NCBI RefSeq assembly: GCF_003589595.1
Contig: NW_020653945.1
Span: 1,629,457 to 1,693,456 of the forward strand
Source of the DNA: Hyposmocoma kahamanoa
Lineage: Eukaryota; Arthropoda; Insecta; Lepidoptera; Cosmopterigidae
Length of the DNA: 64,000 nt
Direction of reading: 5' to 3'
Position 1 is the first letter of the stretch, and each line of letters opens with the position of its first letter. The notes under the pieces are model-generated. The model had not been told where the DNA came from. It ran no database searches and worked only from the letters and a program-made list of their open reading frames with translations. The position numbers and the translations under genes were made by a program. Positions 40,761 to 52,502 of the stretch are shown here, in pieces.

Positions 40761-41639
40761 TGTAACGCCACAACACATATATACAAAAAAAAAATATTGA
40801 AAACACTCATACAAACAAATGAGAATGTATTTTTTTAAGTCACTTGTGCATAATATAAACAACACATTCAAACAATTATAAGAAAGGTGGTTTTATTTAA
40901 GAACAATTTGCCTCAAAGGCGGAACAACGCGCCCCAAAGCAGAGCTGAATGTTCCGCTCCGAAATTTGTCAAAAATTTGCCTCTATGAAAAAGACTTTTG
41001 AGATATTAGTAGAAGTGACTTTACTATTACAAAACGCGAAAAACATTTGTTCAATATTTCCATGAAACTTTAACTTATTTGAAAAAAAATCGGAACGTTC
41101 AGCCCCGCTCTCCCCTACATATCCATCACGGACGGACTAGTTATTGTGTCCACTAACTTACTTGCGTGCTGTAAAATATTGTGCGATTAATATTATATAA
41201 TATTGCTGTAACAATTGGTGATGAAACTTAATAAATAAATAAATCACTTTTAAATTAGTATTAATTTTTTAGTTATTAAATCAATGCCATTTTTAATTTT
41301 ACTAATAACTACTCAAGCATAAGTGTTTTTGTTTTAATCCGTTCATCAATCAAGTCAAACCATCAAACCGTAAGTACCTTCAATCGTACGCATACTCTAA
41401 TCTAATTATTCAATGGTTCATGTACATAGAGTACACACTTAGTCTAAGATCCATTGAATGATTAGATTGTAATAAACGTTGCATTACGACTCACTTCAAA
41501 AAGAGCGACACAATTAGCATTTACAAAATAAACATTTGAAGTAAATGCATTGTTTGATGCCGGTCCTCGATAACATAATAAATAACGATAATGATAACGA
41601 TAACGTGCCCCATCCAAAATATGGAATAATTTGCCTCCT
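40761..41639. other. No recognisable feature
   Basis: AT-rich, no frame or repeat recognised. Confidence 0.35.
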
Positions 41640-41998
41640 CCTGATTATAACGGCTATTTCATAACTTTTGTATAATAAAGCCATCTATGATCGATCATAG
41701 TGCTTTCATGTAATCAAAATCGTAAAAATAATACGAAATACATGAAACAAATGTTTAAATCTCTCTCCTGAAAAACAACGGCTTCAATCAATAGACAGAA
41801 CATTCACATCAACTACATGTTCCAAACAAAAACACTATCAATCATAGATTTAGTATATAGGTACATCAATTTTAGAGTTGATTTTTATCATATAGTATCA
41901 GTACCGTATATCCAGAAATAGAGACGACGTCTACGACTACGTAAAATAATTTTGTTTTCAAGTGTATAAATTTTACCTATGCAGTGAATGATTGTTTG
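41640..41998. repeat. Family I piece, PM-A end remnant and LINE-D tail
   Basis: 41640-41800 carries CGTAAAAATAATACGAA and CTCTCTCCTGAAAA of family I. At 41905-41930 CCAGAAATAGAGACGA is a lone PM-A inverted end. 41950-41998 (AAGTGTATAAATTTTACC, GACTTTGACTT) is a LINE-D tail. Confidence 0.45.
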
Positions 41999-41999
41999 A

Positions 42000-42577
42000 C
42001 TTTGACTTATTATTATTATTTTCTTATTTATCCTCTTCGGTTTGGTGTGCCTATAATTTTTTTGTGTGTTTATATAATCAGCGAGGTCAATGGCTTCGAA
42101 GTCCTTTGAAGAAGTAGTTGAGTCATAAACTCGTTTGATATGTTTATTTTATTTCTAAGTTTATATTTCGTTCAATTTTCTTACCTAAAGAGAGAAACAT
42201 ACGCCCGTCTCGCGCCCGCGCGTGATATGTTGTGACAAATTGTACGAAATTGCATCCGCTTTGCTCCCGACCCGACACGCGCCCGATCCGCACCCGCTAT
42301 AAATATATTTCACGCTTTAATTAATTAATTTAAGCTGCTCTTTTAGTGACACACACTGAAAAAATTTTCAATTTACCAGGATGTTGTTTTATCAGTCGCA
42401 GTGACTGTGGCTACAATTTTAAGTAATGAATTTAGTCATGTTGTAACTGATTCTATCAAAGATCTTGATAGACTAAGTTGATTAAATACCATTTTCCCTG
42501 ATGCGCTTTTGAAAATAAATATGCCATTTTGCAATTGTTAAAATAGAAAATTGTACTTTCTGAGATTTTTTTTAATA
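42000..42577. other. No assigned feature; CpG-rich patch at 42200-42310
   Basis: CTCCCGACCCGACACGCGCC is the complement of a stretch at about 28750-28775, so the patch is part of some repeat present twice in the window. Confidence 0.35.
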
Positions 42578-43004
42578 ACGTAGCCCCACACTAGGGAAGC
42601 CGTGTCTCGCGGGTGCCATGGACACACACATAGACAACTACAAAATATACCCAAACTCACGAGAGAAATATAATAATATAATACAATAATAATAATAATA
42701 ATAACGCACACACTCAACATAGCCCCGCACTAGGAAAACCCTGTGTCGCGGGTGCCATGGACACATACATAGACAACCACAAATTACACCCAAACTCACG
42801 AGAGAAATAAATGTAGGCCATACAAATATTTCTCCCGACCCGGGAATCGAACCTGGGACCTCCGCGTGGCAGTCCGGCATGGTAACCGTTTGGCCACAGA
42901 GGCAGTAAATGTACACCATACAAATATTTTTTCCGACCCGTCAATCGAACCCGGGACCTCTGCGTAGCAAACCAGCAAAGTAACCGTTCACCACCCAGGC
43001 AGTT
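42578..43004 (-). mobile_element. Head-to-tail cluster of three family S SINEs
   Basis: Minus-strand order: a head with a short body (43004 to about 42907), a full copy (42905-42710) and a 3' part (42705-42578). Heads carry AGGTTCGATTCCCGGGTCGG (42832-42850) and GGGTTCGATTGACGGGTCGG (42926-42950); bodies carry GTGTCCATGGCACCCGCG twice. (ATT)n tails separate the second and third unit. Confidence 0.8.
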
Positions 43005-43261
43005 AAAAAAAATCTATTTGAATTAGGACTGTTTCTTCCCAAATTCATGGGCAAAAAAAATCTTTTTTTAGAGGAAAAATAGGCAACTCCACATAATACA
43101 CACGTTGCAATCTTGTGGACTCTCACTTACTACAACAATAACATAAAATTTGACAAGTTATTTTATCGTTTACTAGGCGATAAAAGAGTGACCCTAAATT
43201 GTCGTATTATAACTATGCCGTTAGCCAACGGTGTTGCAACGCAAAATTCAAAAATCATAAC

Positions 43262-43372
43262 TTATAAACTAAAATCACAGGCAGGTATGTACATGCCGTC
43301 ACAGAGATTCGAACCGTCGACCTCTAATTCAGGTGCAACCGTTTTATCACTAAACTACAACGGCTCTTGAAT
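43262..43372 (-). mobile_element. tRNA-like repeat, third type
   Basis: On the minus strand GTTGTAGTTTAGTGATAAAA resembles an A box region and GACGGTTCGAATCTCTG a B box with partial T-stem. Followed by CATGTACATACCTGCCTGTG. No full cloverleaf. Confidence 0.5.
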
Positions 43373-44159
43373 AAAAACGCTAATTAAATTGACCATTACG
43401 TATCGGAAAACGGTAAACTACCGTTCACTCCGTATAAATAGCTATAATGTTAAATGTAAAATCGTCACGTGTAGACACCACCATGTCGTTCACCAATAGT
43501 TCTCAATCAGGGAGTCCAAATTCCAGATTCCATCACGTACCTTCGACTTTCCCATAATCGAACAAAGGGACAAAAAATCTAACAACCTATTCAGTATTTT
43601 CTACACATTAACAAGCAGCTGTTCAATCCGCTGAAGCAATTTTAACATCTAATCATGTAAACTTAGTTGTCATTCGTGAAGCGGCTGAGTGGTCAATCAA
43701 TGAATAGTAAATTAAAGGGTCGTATCAAAGCAGCTTTTTGCTTAATCCTCGTGTGGCCAGCTATTTGGACTACGCCTACGCTAGAAAAGGACGGAACATG
43801 TAAGTGAAGAAAATAGGAAAAGGACAAGAGATGGCCCGTTAGGAAAGTAGTGTCGACTACTAGATTTACGCGTCAATAGTGCTGTGTTGAAATAGATATC
43901 GATGATTGATAAATTAATAAAGTTTTTCTTGTGATTGAAATATTAAAGCTTATACACCCTCCCCTCCTCAGTCATAACCTCTGTACTTAGGATTACGGTC
44001 TCTTCTAAGGGGAGGGTTTAGGCCACAGTCCGCCACGATGCGGGTTGAGCACTTCGGACAATTTCCAACAGTTATAAACCATCTTCGATTTTCAGGTTTC
44101 AATATGAGTAGATTAAGGTGTTACTTTGAGGAAATGCATAACTATTTTATTAAAAAACA
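43373..44159. other. No confident feature; TATA box and ATG at 43432-43482
   Basis: TATAAATAG at 43433 lies about 50 bp before ATG at 43483 (ACCACCATGTCG), opening MSFTNSSQSGSPNSRF. It could be a promoter and first exon, but nothing downstream supports it. Confidence 0.2.
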
Positions 44160-44325
44160 CCTCAAAAGTTCCTAAGTTACCGGAAAGTGCGCGAAATCGG
44201 ATTCGTCCACTAGTTTGCCACCCTTAGAAGTGGATATAGTTTCTTCAAATTTAAATTGGTCCTTATTGAGATACTTTCCAACAAAAAAGATCATCAAAAT
44301 CGGTTCATGATTTAACAGTACCTTC
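44160..44325 (-). repeat. AACCGACTTC-family MITE, fragment E3
   Basis: Contains complements of the E landmarks: TTTCCAACAAAAAAGATCAT and CAAAATCGGTTCA, plus GTTACCGGAAAGTGCG shared with E4. Ends are missing. Confidence 0.5.
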
Positions 44326-45169
44326 TTTTTACCATTCCATGCTCTCTACTTAATTTTATTTTTATGAAAACTAAATGGTGTTTATATTTTTAACAATATT
44401 AGCGGAATTGTTAAACACTTCTACATCTTTTTAAACCACAGACCTATTGTAAATATTTTTTTCCATGAATCTTAAGTTATTTGCTATTTCAAATTCTTGT
44501 TTAATCTTCACGCAGCAAGCGATTTTATCGATAATTTCCCACGTCTATAGCCTCCCTAGCAGCCTAAGGGCAAGCAAGTGAGAGAATTAAATCGAATTTT
44601 ACCTGCCGATGAGTCACTCCACGACCGCACTACCTGTGCCTTCTACACTATAGTTTTTTGTCCTAAAACCGGTTTTTTATTACACACTTTACTAGTTTGT
44701 TTTGCATTGAAATTAAAGACGTTTAATAGTCTTTTTGCTTGAAAATTTAGCATGCTGTTCAATACTGTAGTTTTTATCGACAAAACAGTTAAAAAACTGC
44801 ACTATCATAAAAAACGTAGCATTAATTAATTCGTTATTTGACTTCCGACTTCAGCTCAGACTCACCAGCGAACATCTCTGCAAATTTTTTAAAATGTTGT
44901 AAATTGGTAGCATTACTAGTTTTCCTGATATAAAACAAATAACACCACACTTTCCACCTACAACGTATATGCAGTTTTAAATTATAAAGTAATAGTTACC
45001 CAAATCCAAAAATTTAAACTTTTGTGATGTAAAACTGATTTGAAATTAGTACGATTTTACAATTTTTAGTCAGATCATTAAAAATTTTATTGCACCGCTT
45101 TGTCCCTTTGATCATCTACATACATCGCGCCCTGTAATGTTATGTTAATTAATGTTACATCTACAAAAT
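44326..45169. other. No recognisable feature
   Basis: AT-rich spacer. Confidence 0.35.
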
Positions 45170-45490
45170 GACAACTTTTCAGGAGAGAGGTTCAAATGTT
45201 CTACGAACGAAATTAGTCGACAACTTTTTATGCTTTTATCTGAAAAGTTATACAATTTCATATCGATACCTCAGCCACTTTTAATATTTAAAGCTTCTAT
45301 ATTTAAAAGTAAATAAATAAGTTTGTGTTATGTGTACCTTTAAGCATGGAACCCATAATATACATAAAAAAATTAACTTGAAAAGCAAAAACAGTATTTT
45401 GACTTACAAATTCATAATTTGTTTCATCCAGTTCATATTATTTTTCTGGCTTGCGTGTGATAAAAATAATAGATATATAATTTTAACCAT
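45170..45490. repeat. Repeat family I copy
   Basis: CTTTTCAGGAGAGAGG, CGAACGAAATTAGTCGAC and GTGATAAAAATAATAG correspond to 28450-28535 (inverted) and 8881-9000. Confidence 0.5.
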
Positions 45491-45582
45491 TTTTAAAAGA
45501 TAATTTTGTGCTCTATGTTTTGCTATTTAGAACGGTTATTTCACTACTTGTCACTTAACCACCTTTTAGTTAGTAGATGGCA

Positions 45583-45640
45583 GATGTGTGTCCATGCCAC
45601 CCGCGACTCAGGGTTTCCCTATGAGTGCGTGTGTGCGTCA
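45583..45640 (+). repeat. SINE family S body fragment
   Basis: GTGTGTCCATGCCACCCGCG, CTCAGGGTTTCCCTA, GTGCGTGTGTGCG. Confidence 0.6.
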
Positions 45641-45928
45641 AGGATACGATATCTACCCTCCTTGTCAAAAACTACCGCATTTGCGTTATGGGGACTCATC
45701 AATGATGCAATAACATACATCTTATTAGAGTGGATTGCAGAAGGAAGATTGTGCCGTCGTATGTATAAAGTTCCTGTATATCACGGTACAGTTTCAAGCT
45801 CCCATAAAATCCATTGATTGCATTTTTAGTGGATTATATATGGAAAGAGGTAGTATTTGTATGACATAATTACAGAAGTACACTTTCATTACAATACAAA
45901 GTAGTGGAACCACAAGAAAAAAGCCTCC

Positions 45929-45969
45929 CTCGTGGTCCCACTAGTGGGACAATTTAGTGGGACCACGAG
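45929..45969. repeat. Perfect 15-bp inverted repeat with 11-bp loop
   Basis: CTCGTGGTCCCACTA (45929-45943) and its exact complement (45955-45969). The inner GTCCCACTAGTGGGAC is itself a palindrome, and a weaker direct copy (TAGTGGAACCACAAGAAAA) lies at 45902. Confidence 0.85.
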
Positions 45970-46255
45970 AAAACAGCTATAATGACACTTAAAGTTTCTT
46001 TCATTGGAAAAATGACAATTGCACTTTTTTTGCTTAACAATAAAACTGAAACTAAATAAGATATAAAAAACCGATTAGAATGGGTTGTAGATCACGTTTT
46101 GCTGATTCTAGAATTGTTAATAACTCAATTTCGCTAAAATGTCGATGTCGATATTATGATAAGAAGGACAGATGTTTCAAAACTCGTGATGTCCCTTGTG
46201 TTTTCTCAGAGAACAAAAAACGAGAATGGACACTCTCCGCCCCTCCCTAGCTTTA

Positions 46256-46993
46256 TATACCGCACCACACCCCGCACATTGACGGTCACATTGACTGAAC
46301 GACAACAAGGCTGTCGGCAAGCCGTTTTCGCGCTAAGGCAGCTTTGATATTTGAATATAGTTTTATTTAATCATTACGAAACTTGTCGTTAATATATAAC
46401 ATCATTGTACGTTACTATTTATAATGGTCGTGAGTTGTGCTGTGTACGGCTGTTTATCTCATCTAAACGGGATAAACAGAGGAGTTTGTTTCGTTTTCCG
46501 AAAAATGAAACGATGTAAGTAAAGAAACTTATGTCTGAGACTCGGTCAGGTAATATTTTCTTCATACATTTAGTGCAGAGTAATATATAATACAGATTTA
46601 TTACATTACATTACATCAATATAATGAGATTGTAATATAGTAGACAAGGCTTCTCGAACTTTCTGTTTGTATTGCCGATAAATATGTAGTGAATATAATT
46701 GTTAACTAAGTAATATAAAGATGGACACGTAATTTCAAATACCTTGGGTACCTTGTTTAAAGTATAAGGAACATGTGTAATTATTAAGATTCTAATAATA
46801 GAATTATAGATAACAGATTCGCGTTAAAATTTTCGCTATGTTGCCGCTCTGACCACGTATGATAAAGTGATGGGTAACCTGCCACTTCCGTTTGCGCGTG
46901 CGCAGATATGTAGCGCCTTGTTGTATGTAGTAGTAGTAGGTAAATAACTTTCTACTGTTGTATGTAGTGTCCGGGGTGTGGTTTTGTATAACG
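46256..46993 (+). mobile_element. Possible P-like element PM-C around a THAP exon
   Basis: TATACCGCACCACACCCCGC at 46256 and TATACAAAACCACACCCCGG as complement of about 46974-46993 form imperfect inverted ends. No clear target duplication. A TATA-like TTTATATACCGC precedes the THAP exon by about 170 bp. Confidence 0.35.
46424..46522 (+). pseudogene. THAP-domain first exon (PM-C)
   Basis: Frame from ATG at 46424: MVVSCAVYGCLSHLNG, then NRGVCFVFRKMKRC. Cys5-x4-Cys10 and G-V-x-F-x-F match a THAP start. A strong donor, GTAAGTAAAG, occurs at about 46515. No second exon found downstream. Could be a functional host THAP gene exon or, more likely, a P-like transposon remnant. Confidence 0.55.
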
Positions 46994-47336
46994 TGTATTC
47001 CTTATCCCCAAGGGCAAAAAACACCAATTCAAACCACGCTGCAAGCCTCTATTTAATACGTCTAAAGGGGATCCAAAAAATCCTCTTTAAAGGGCTCTTG
47101 ACAACATAAACACATTGTGCATGGACAGACAGTTCTGATATAGTCGTCAACAAAAAAAAAAAAAATTTCTATCCACAGCGGGCGCTTACTTTGAAAACAT
47201 TGCTAGGTCTACATCTATTGTATAATGATTACAATGTATGTAGACTTGGGTTGTAATTAATTTAATGAAATTGCAAAAAATAGTAATTTAATAAATAATT
47301 CTTGTTATTATTAATGAAATATAATTGTAATTATTA

Positions 47337-47831
47337 ATACAAAGATCAACTCAGAAAATACACTCAGAAAAAATTCCTTCGATCCGATCTTTGTATTAAT
47401 AATTATAACAAACTAGTGGAGTAATTTCACAAAAAATAATTGAATATCAATTCAATAAAAATTTAATTAATACAGTGAATAGCGACATCTCTCGCCAGGA
47501 CTGGTAGCTGCAAAGGTACTAACTGGGTGATAAATCTGTAATAGATTTCTCATAGATTGCGCTACGGCTAAAAAGTCGTTGAAAGACCAAGTACAAAGAC
47601 ACGACGCAAGCACATAGAGAAATTCGTGAGGTCCGTTGGTTCGTTCCGTGGCTTAGTTGGTATAGCGTCTGGCACGGTATGCAAGAAGACGTCGGTTCGA
47701 ATCCGACCGGATCGAAGGAATTTTTTCTGAGTGTTTTTTCTGAGTGTTCGATCTTTGTATTAATATTTATAACAAACTAGTGGAGTAATTTCACAAAAAA
47801 TAATTGAATATCAATTCAATAAATATTTAAT
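47337..47831 (+). mobile_element. Family T tRNA-like retroelement, 1.2-unit copy with inverted 5' piece
   Basis: Perfect 12-bp target duplication TGAAATATAATT (47325-47336, 47832-47843). The first about 48 bp (47337-47384) is an inverted fragment of the element's own tail, then one full unit (47385-47748, 364 bp), then about 83 bp of the next unit. The tRNA-like part, at about 47648-47720, has TGGCTTAGTTGGTATAGCG and GTCGGTTCGAATCCGAC. No ORF. Confidence 0.88.
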
Positions 47832-47844
47832 TGAAATATAATTA

Positions 47845-50155
47845 ATTAATTAAAAGTGTAACGAAACGATGTAAAAGACAAGTACAGTAAACAATCACTG
47901 TCAAATAATAATGTTAATTATTTACATTTAATAATATAAAATAAAATAAAATTATTATAATGAACAAAACAAAAAAGAAATATTGTCATTATAAATAATG
48001 AACATAATAAAATAATAATTTAAAATACCAAATGTTTCGTCCTAATTAAACTACTTGCATGTCGCTTCTAGTTTTGGCCGTTCTTATGTATCTTTGTTAA
48101 TTTTGTATAACAACATTTATGTTAGCGACGAAACGAACTAACTCACATTTAAATAAACAACTACCCGCTTAATGTAGAATATTTTTTATACTTAATGTTT
48201 GTCGTTTGATATTTCAACTGTACTCATATTTTGTTCATTTTTCTCATGCGACGTGAATGAAAATTTTTAGTGAGAAATAAATCTTTAAACCTAATTATGC
48301 TTTATCTGCTAACAATAATTAATTGAATTGTACCCGTGTCTTGCATGTTAGATGTAACTGTAAATGTAAGTACATTTTACTAAATAAATAAGATACTACA
48401 ACCTGTACATATTTAGTACCAGATTAGAGCCACCACGCATTTTCAGTATTAAGTGCCCTAAACTTAAACAATGTTTGGTTGATCAAAAACTATTATGCAA
48501 TTTTGAAAGTAATATACTAAAGTTCTTTTCCATTAGTCCTTGTTTGAATTTGGATTTGCAAAACCGGAGGAAAACTTCGATGATTACACTATTTTTGTAT
48601 TCTAGCCCTTTACCAGGATGAACATGCATATTTTGCGTCATAAAATCGCTATTATCACGACTGGGGAGCCACGGCCTCGTGCAATGACAGTAGAAAACAC
48701 CGACCATCCGATACTCTTGGTAATTGTTGAAGCGAGGCCAGGCACAATTACTCTGGCCTTGTCGCCCACTCCCGCGGGATCTTCTTGCGACACGCGAGTC
48801 GGGATCGTTAAGAACATAATTGTTCAACAGTATTTTACATGCTAGCAGGTCAAGCAGTGGCATGTCAATTTAAATTTACATCCTATTGAGACCATTTTGT
48901 CGTCTTCTTCTTTCTGTGATAAATTACATTCTTCTTTTATCAATCATTCAATTACAATGTGATCAATTACTTTCGTCGTCAGGGTCTAATTGTTAAAACG
49001 TTTTTCAACATTTTTGTCGTCATCGCGTCTATGACTACAATTAATTTTTTTTTCTTATTTGGTCGAAAATCAGAAACAGAATGCCAGTCCGCGCCACCCA
49101 ACCTTATAAAACACCTCCGAACAAGATGGCTCCACTATCGCCATGCGCGCGAAAATATCTTTCCTGCTTCTCGATTTCAGTTACAATCTTTTACGTAATT
49201 TTAACTAAAAATTCAAGAGCAAGAAAATATGAAAATTAAAATTGGAAATTAATATGACAGTAAATGTTCTTTAACAAAACTTAAAAATTAAATAGTACAC
49301 AATCGAATGTTTTTTTACGAATCGAATTACTCAAAATTTGACGAGTGAATTTCGATAGACTTACGGCTGAGAAGAGAATCTACAATAATACTTGTTATAT
49401 AATCAATAAAATATACACAAAGGGAACTAACGTTAGGAGGAACTTGATATTAAAAGGACGGATCGTTTTGTCATAATGTAACTAAGTAGATATTTATATA
49501 GTTTATAACCATTTATTGTTATTGATGTTGTTTTAGAATTACATAATTTTTGTTTATTTTCGTAATTGTGTCCTGTATTTAGGTCTCCAGGAAGAATTTT
49601 TTTTTGAGTTTTCGATTAGTTTAATGTGATTTAGATTTTCCCTATGCAATAAAATTATTAAATAAACAAAATCATGATTTGACAACTTCGATAACTTATT
49701 TTTTCCTAGTAAGATGACAGTGTAATGTGCTAAAGGATTGCCGCTTACAACCAGCTAGCGATTCCAATCGATAAAGATTCTATCGACTATCGACTGAATT
49801 CTGATTACGTTTACGCAATGACCGAATTTATTTCGAAAATAGACGTCATCTCGAAAGAATGGGGTAATCCCTTTATACTTCACTAGTTGATTACGATCCC
49901 GGTGACTCGATTGTCAAAATAACGACGTCATTCACTATTCATGCGTTTCTGTAAAATGTTATCTCCTTTTACAATCTATCGACAACAACTGTATGACAAC
50001 GCTGCAGACGTCATTTTACACCGTCTTTGAAAAAAAAATAGTATAGCACGCTTAGTGAAATGGTCCCGTAACTTAAACACTGACTTTTCTAAACTGAAGC
50101 TCAGAGACTAGTGTAAGTCACATTTTTCAAAAATAATTGTTTTTGCCTTTTTTAT
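47845..50155. other. No confident feature
   Basis: Very AT-rich for 47880-48470 and 49200-50150. ATCGATA-like strings at 49765-49800. An overlapping pair of frames lies at 48483-48863 (listed separately). Confidence 0.35.
48483..48863 (-). CDS. Unidentified 126-codon open frame
   Basis: The longest plain ATG-started frame outside transposons, with PRFNNYQEYRMVGVFYCHCT and RSRGSGRQGQSNCAW in it. An overlapping plus-strand frame (48618-48845) is also open and contains ITTGEPRPRAMTVEN and LLVIVEARPGTITLAL, so either strand, or neither, may code. I recognise no family. It sits in otherwise non-coding AT-rich DNA, and GC content is higher between 48650 and 48810. Confidence 0.2.
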   Translation of the reverse strand: MPLLDLLACKILLNNYVLNDPDSRVARRSRGSGRQGQSNCAWPRFNNYQEYRMVGVFYCHCTRPWLPSRDNSDFMTQNMHVHPGKGLEYKNSVIIEVFLRFCKSKFKQGLMEKNFSILLSKLHNSF

Positions 50156-50159
50156 GAAA

Positions 50160-50355
50160 TCAAACGACGAGACTTTTGGTAAACGCACTCCTGTCCATAA
50201 CAGTTACAGTACCACAAAGATCTGAAGGGCACTGCCACTGCGCCCGTCACACTGAGACATACATTCGCAAGTCTCATGTGCCTGTAATTTTCTGGCTTCC
50301 TTCCAGAACGCCGAAATGCTCACAATACTGCTTGACGACAGAAATAGATAAGGCT
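50160..50355 (+). repeat. Repeat family B, partial copy
   Basis: TGGTAAACGCACTCCTGTCC, AGTTACAGTACCAC, GATCTGAAGGGCACTGCCAC, GCCCGTCACACTGAGACATA, TACTGCTTGACGACAGAAAT. Confidence 0.6.
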
Positions 50356-50754
50356 CTGCGCTGACACTAAACTGTCGCTAATAATGTATACTTTATAGCC
50401 TCTTTTGCAGTTCTCAGTGTTCAAGAGATTATGGTAACATTTTTAGTTAATGCATTTACAGTTTTTTACAACTTTTTAGCGTACACCTGCCTAACATTTT
50501 GCAATTAAAAACCATTATGGCGTATTCAGCTTGAAAAATGCAAGCCATAAATAATATTTCAATTGTAACCTTTGATGTGATGAAAACATTACCAACCCCT
50601 GTGATCAGAACAAGTGTGTGTTACCTTAAACGACAACTGTGACCCTAGTGTTTGGATCCATGATCTATTTTAATGCAGCTTGATAAAGTTCCTACCGTCA
50701 ATAGACACACATATTCCATCTAAAAATTAACTATGTATAATAAGTAAGGATTTT

Positions 50755-51390
50755 TAACCGACTTGAATTAAAGGAGGAGATTCTTAATTCGGCTGTAGTT
50801 TTATGAATGTATGTTACGCGACAACTCGATGATTTTTTTTATTTGGAAAGAGTGTACCTCAGTAGATTCAGATTTAGATTCAGATGCATTTATTTCTCAA
50901 ATATAACATTACAGTATAAATTGCACTACATGTCAAAGTATAAGAAATTATATTGAGATCGTCAGACAAAAAGGAAAATTATAAGAAAAGCACACAATAA
51001 TTAGAAAATTAACAATTCATTATACAATATTGTTGTCATTAAATTATATATCAAATATCATTCTCCATCAAGGATCGTCATAAGTTGATAACAATTATAC
51101 AAGAGTATGTTAATGCGGTAAAAATTAAAATAAAAATAGAAAATACTGAATTCGTTACAATTTAAAGTCCATAAATTGTTTTACGGAGCATATAGGATTT
51201 TTCAAGAAAAGGTCTTTCAGCCGGCGCCCAAATATTTCGTCAGACGGTTCAAGTCTGAGAGTATTGGTTCCATTTAAATTTGAAAAAAACATTCCACCTC
51301 TAATCCGGTTTCGCGCACTTTTCAATAAAACTTGGAAAATAGATGTAGTTCCACATACTTTTGAGGTGTATTTTTTTCGTTGTATGAAAA
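50755..51390 (+). mobile_element. MITE E5 with a nested LINE
   Basis: Left part 50755-50865 (TTAACCGACTTGAATTAAAG, GGAAAGAGTGTACCTCAG), right part about 51266-51390 (AACATTCCACCTCTAAT, CATACTTTTGAGGTG). The LINE at 50866-51265 splits it. Confidence 0.55.
50866..51265 (-). pseudogene. LINE C terminus with (GATTCA)n tail nested in a MITE
   Basis: The tail AGATTCAGATTTAGATTCAG begins at 50866. The minus-strand frame from about 51265 to a stop near 51162 reads LRLEPSDEIFGRRLKDLFLK and then SVKQFMDFKL. It resembles the C terminus at 34581-34720 in pattern (F-x-x-R-L-K-x-L-x-L...S-V-x-x-F), so a Jockey/CR1-type LINE. Confidence 0.65.
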
Positions 51391-51742
51391 TGGGGTTACA
51401 CTCAATTGACCTGGGTGTTCCCGGTGTTAATTTCGTTACACTGCTAAGAATTTCCCTGGCTTAGAACCAGATGATCAATAGAATTGTCCGGTGTTGGTAC
51501 AATGTTATAATCATTATCACAATTACATTACAATTTTACGCTACTTACACTGGTAGACATTTTCCCTTGAAATGAAGATCAGCCAATCAAATCTGATTGA
51601 TTTATTGATCTATGTCTATCTGTCAATATTCAATCCAATCGCAATTCTTATCACAAAGTGATGCCACTAATACCTGTTACTATGATATACCTGTTATCAT
51701 ATATTTCTACGTTGAATATAATATTATACAATAAAAGAATAC
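51391..51742. other. No recognisable feature
   Basis: AT-rich; nothing recognised. Confidence 0.35.
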
Positions 51743-51750
51743 TTTATTTA

Positions 51751-52035
51751 CATTGACTTACAATTATATGGACGTCGGGTCCGCGCTAAAAAATGTCCGA
51801 ACTTATAGGGCGTTAAAATCGTATACAGAGCGTCATTCACGCGTTAGTCTTCGTTTGTTCGACTGACAGCGAAGCAAGCAAAATTAGACAGTACTGCGAT
51901 GACATTGTAATTTAAATTCAACGTTTTAGCTTTTTCATATTCCTTTACATGTCACTACGTTTAAATAGGTTGACTTGGGACATTTTTTCCTGGTTTTTGT
52001 ATTAGACCCGTCGTCCATTTATTTGTAAGTCAATG
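51751..52035 (+). mobile_element. hAT-type MITE, copy 4 (285 bp)
   Basis: Perfect 8-bp target duplication TTTATTTA (51743-51750, 52036-52043). Ends CATTGACTTACAATTATATG and complement CATTGACTTACAAATAAATG. About 97 percent identical to copies 1 and 3. Confidence 0.9.
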
Positions 52036-52043
52036 TTTATTTA

Positions 52044-52489
52044 TAACAAAATTTACCTATACGAAATGTCGTAGTATTTTGTGGCTTTTTTTTAATCGGA
52101 CAAAGAAAAAAATATGCGATAAACAAATCTTTGTCGTTTCTAATATCAATATAATTCACATTTCATATGTGGCGGATGTCACGTAGTTATCAAATCTGTG
52201 TAGGTCAATAACCCAAAAAATACTTTTCGCATTCGTCTCTTTATCTCTTTATCGAAATTACTCACTATTTAAATCGGACTGAAATAAATTAAATACCAAC
52301 AAAAGTACAGTCTGTCAATTTTTTGAAAAAGATTACATTGGTTAACGCCCTTGGTAGGCCGATGCTTGATTAGTTGACACTTCTTTTAGAACGGGATTTA
52401 GATACTTTTAAATGTTATTATTACTAAATTCAAATACAGAAATTATATCAAGCAGACATTAATTTAGTCGTAATTTTTAAAATATAATT
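52044..52489. other. No recognisable feature
   Basis: AT-rich spacer. Confidence 0.35.
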
Positions 52490-52502
52490 AATATGAAAAC
52501 TC

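Noticed and set aside
47648..47720. Functional tRNA gene
   Set aside because: A and B boxes and the T-stem are good, but acceptor and anticodon stems do not pair, and the same sequence recurs inside family T copies with target duplications.
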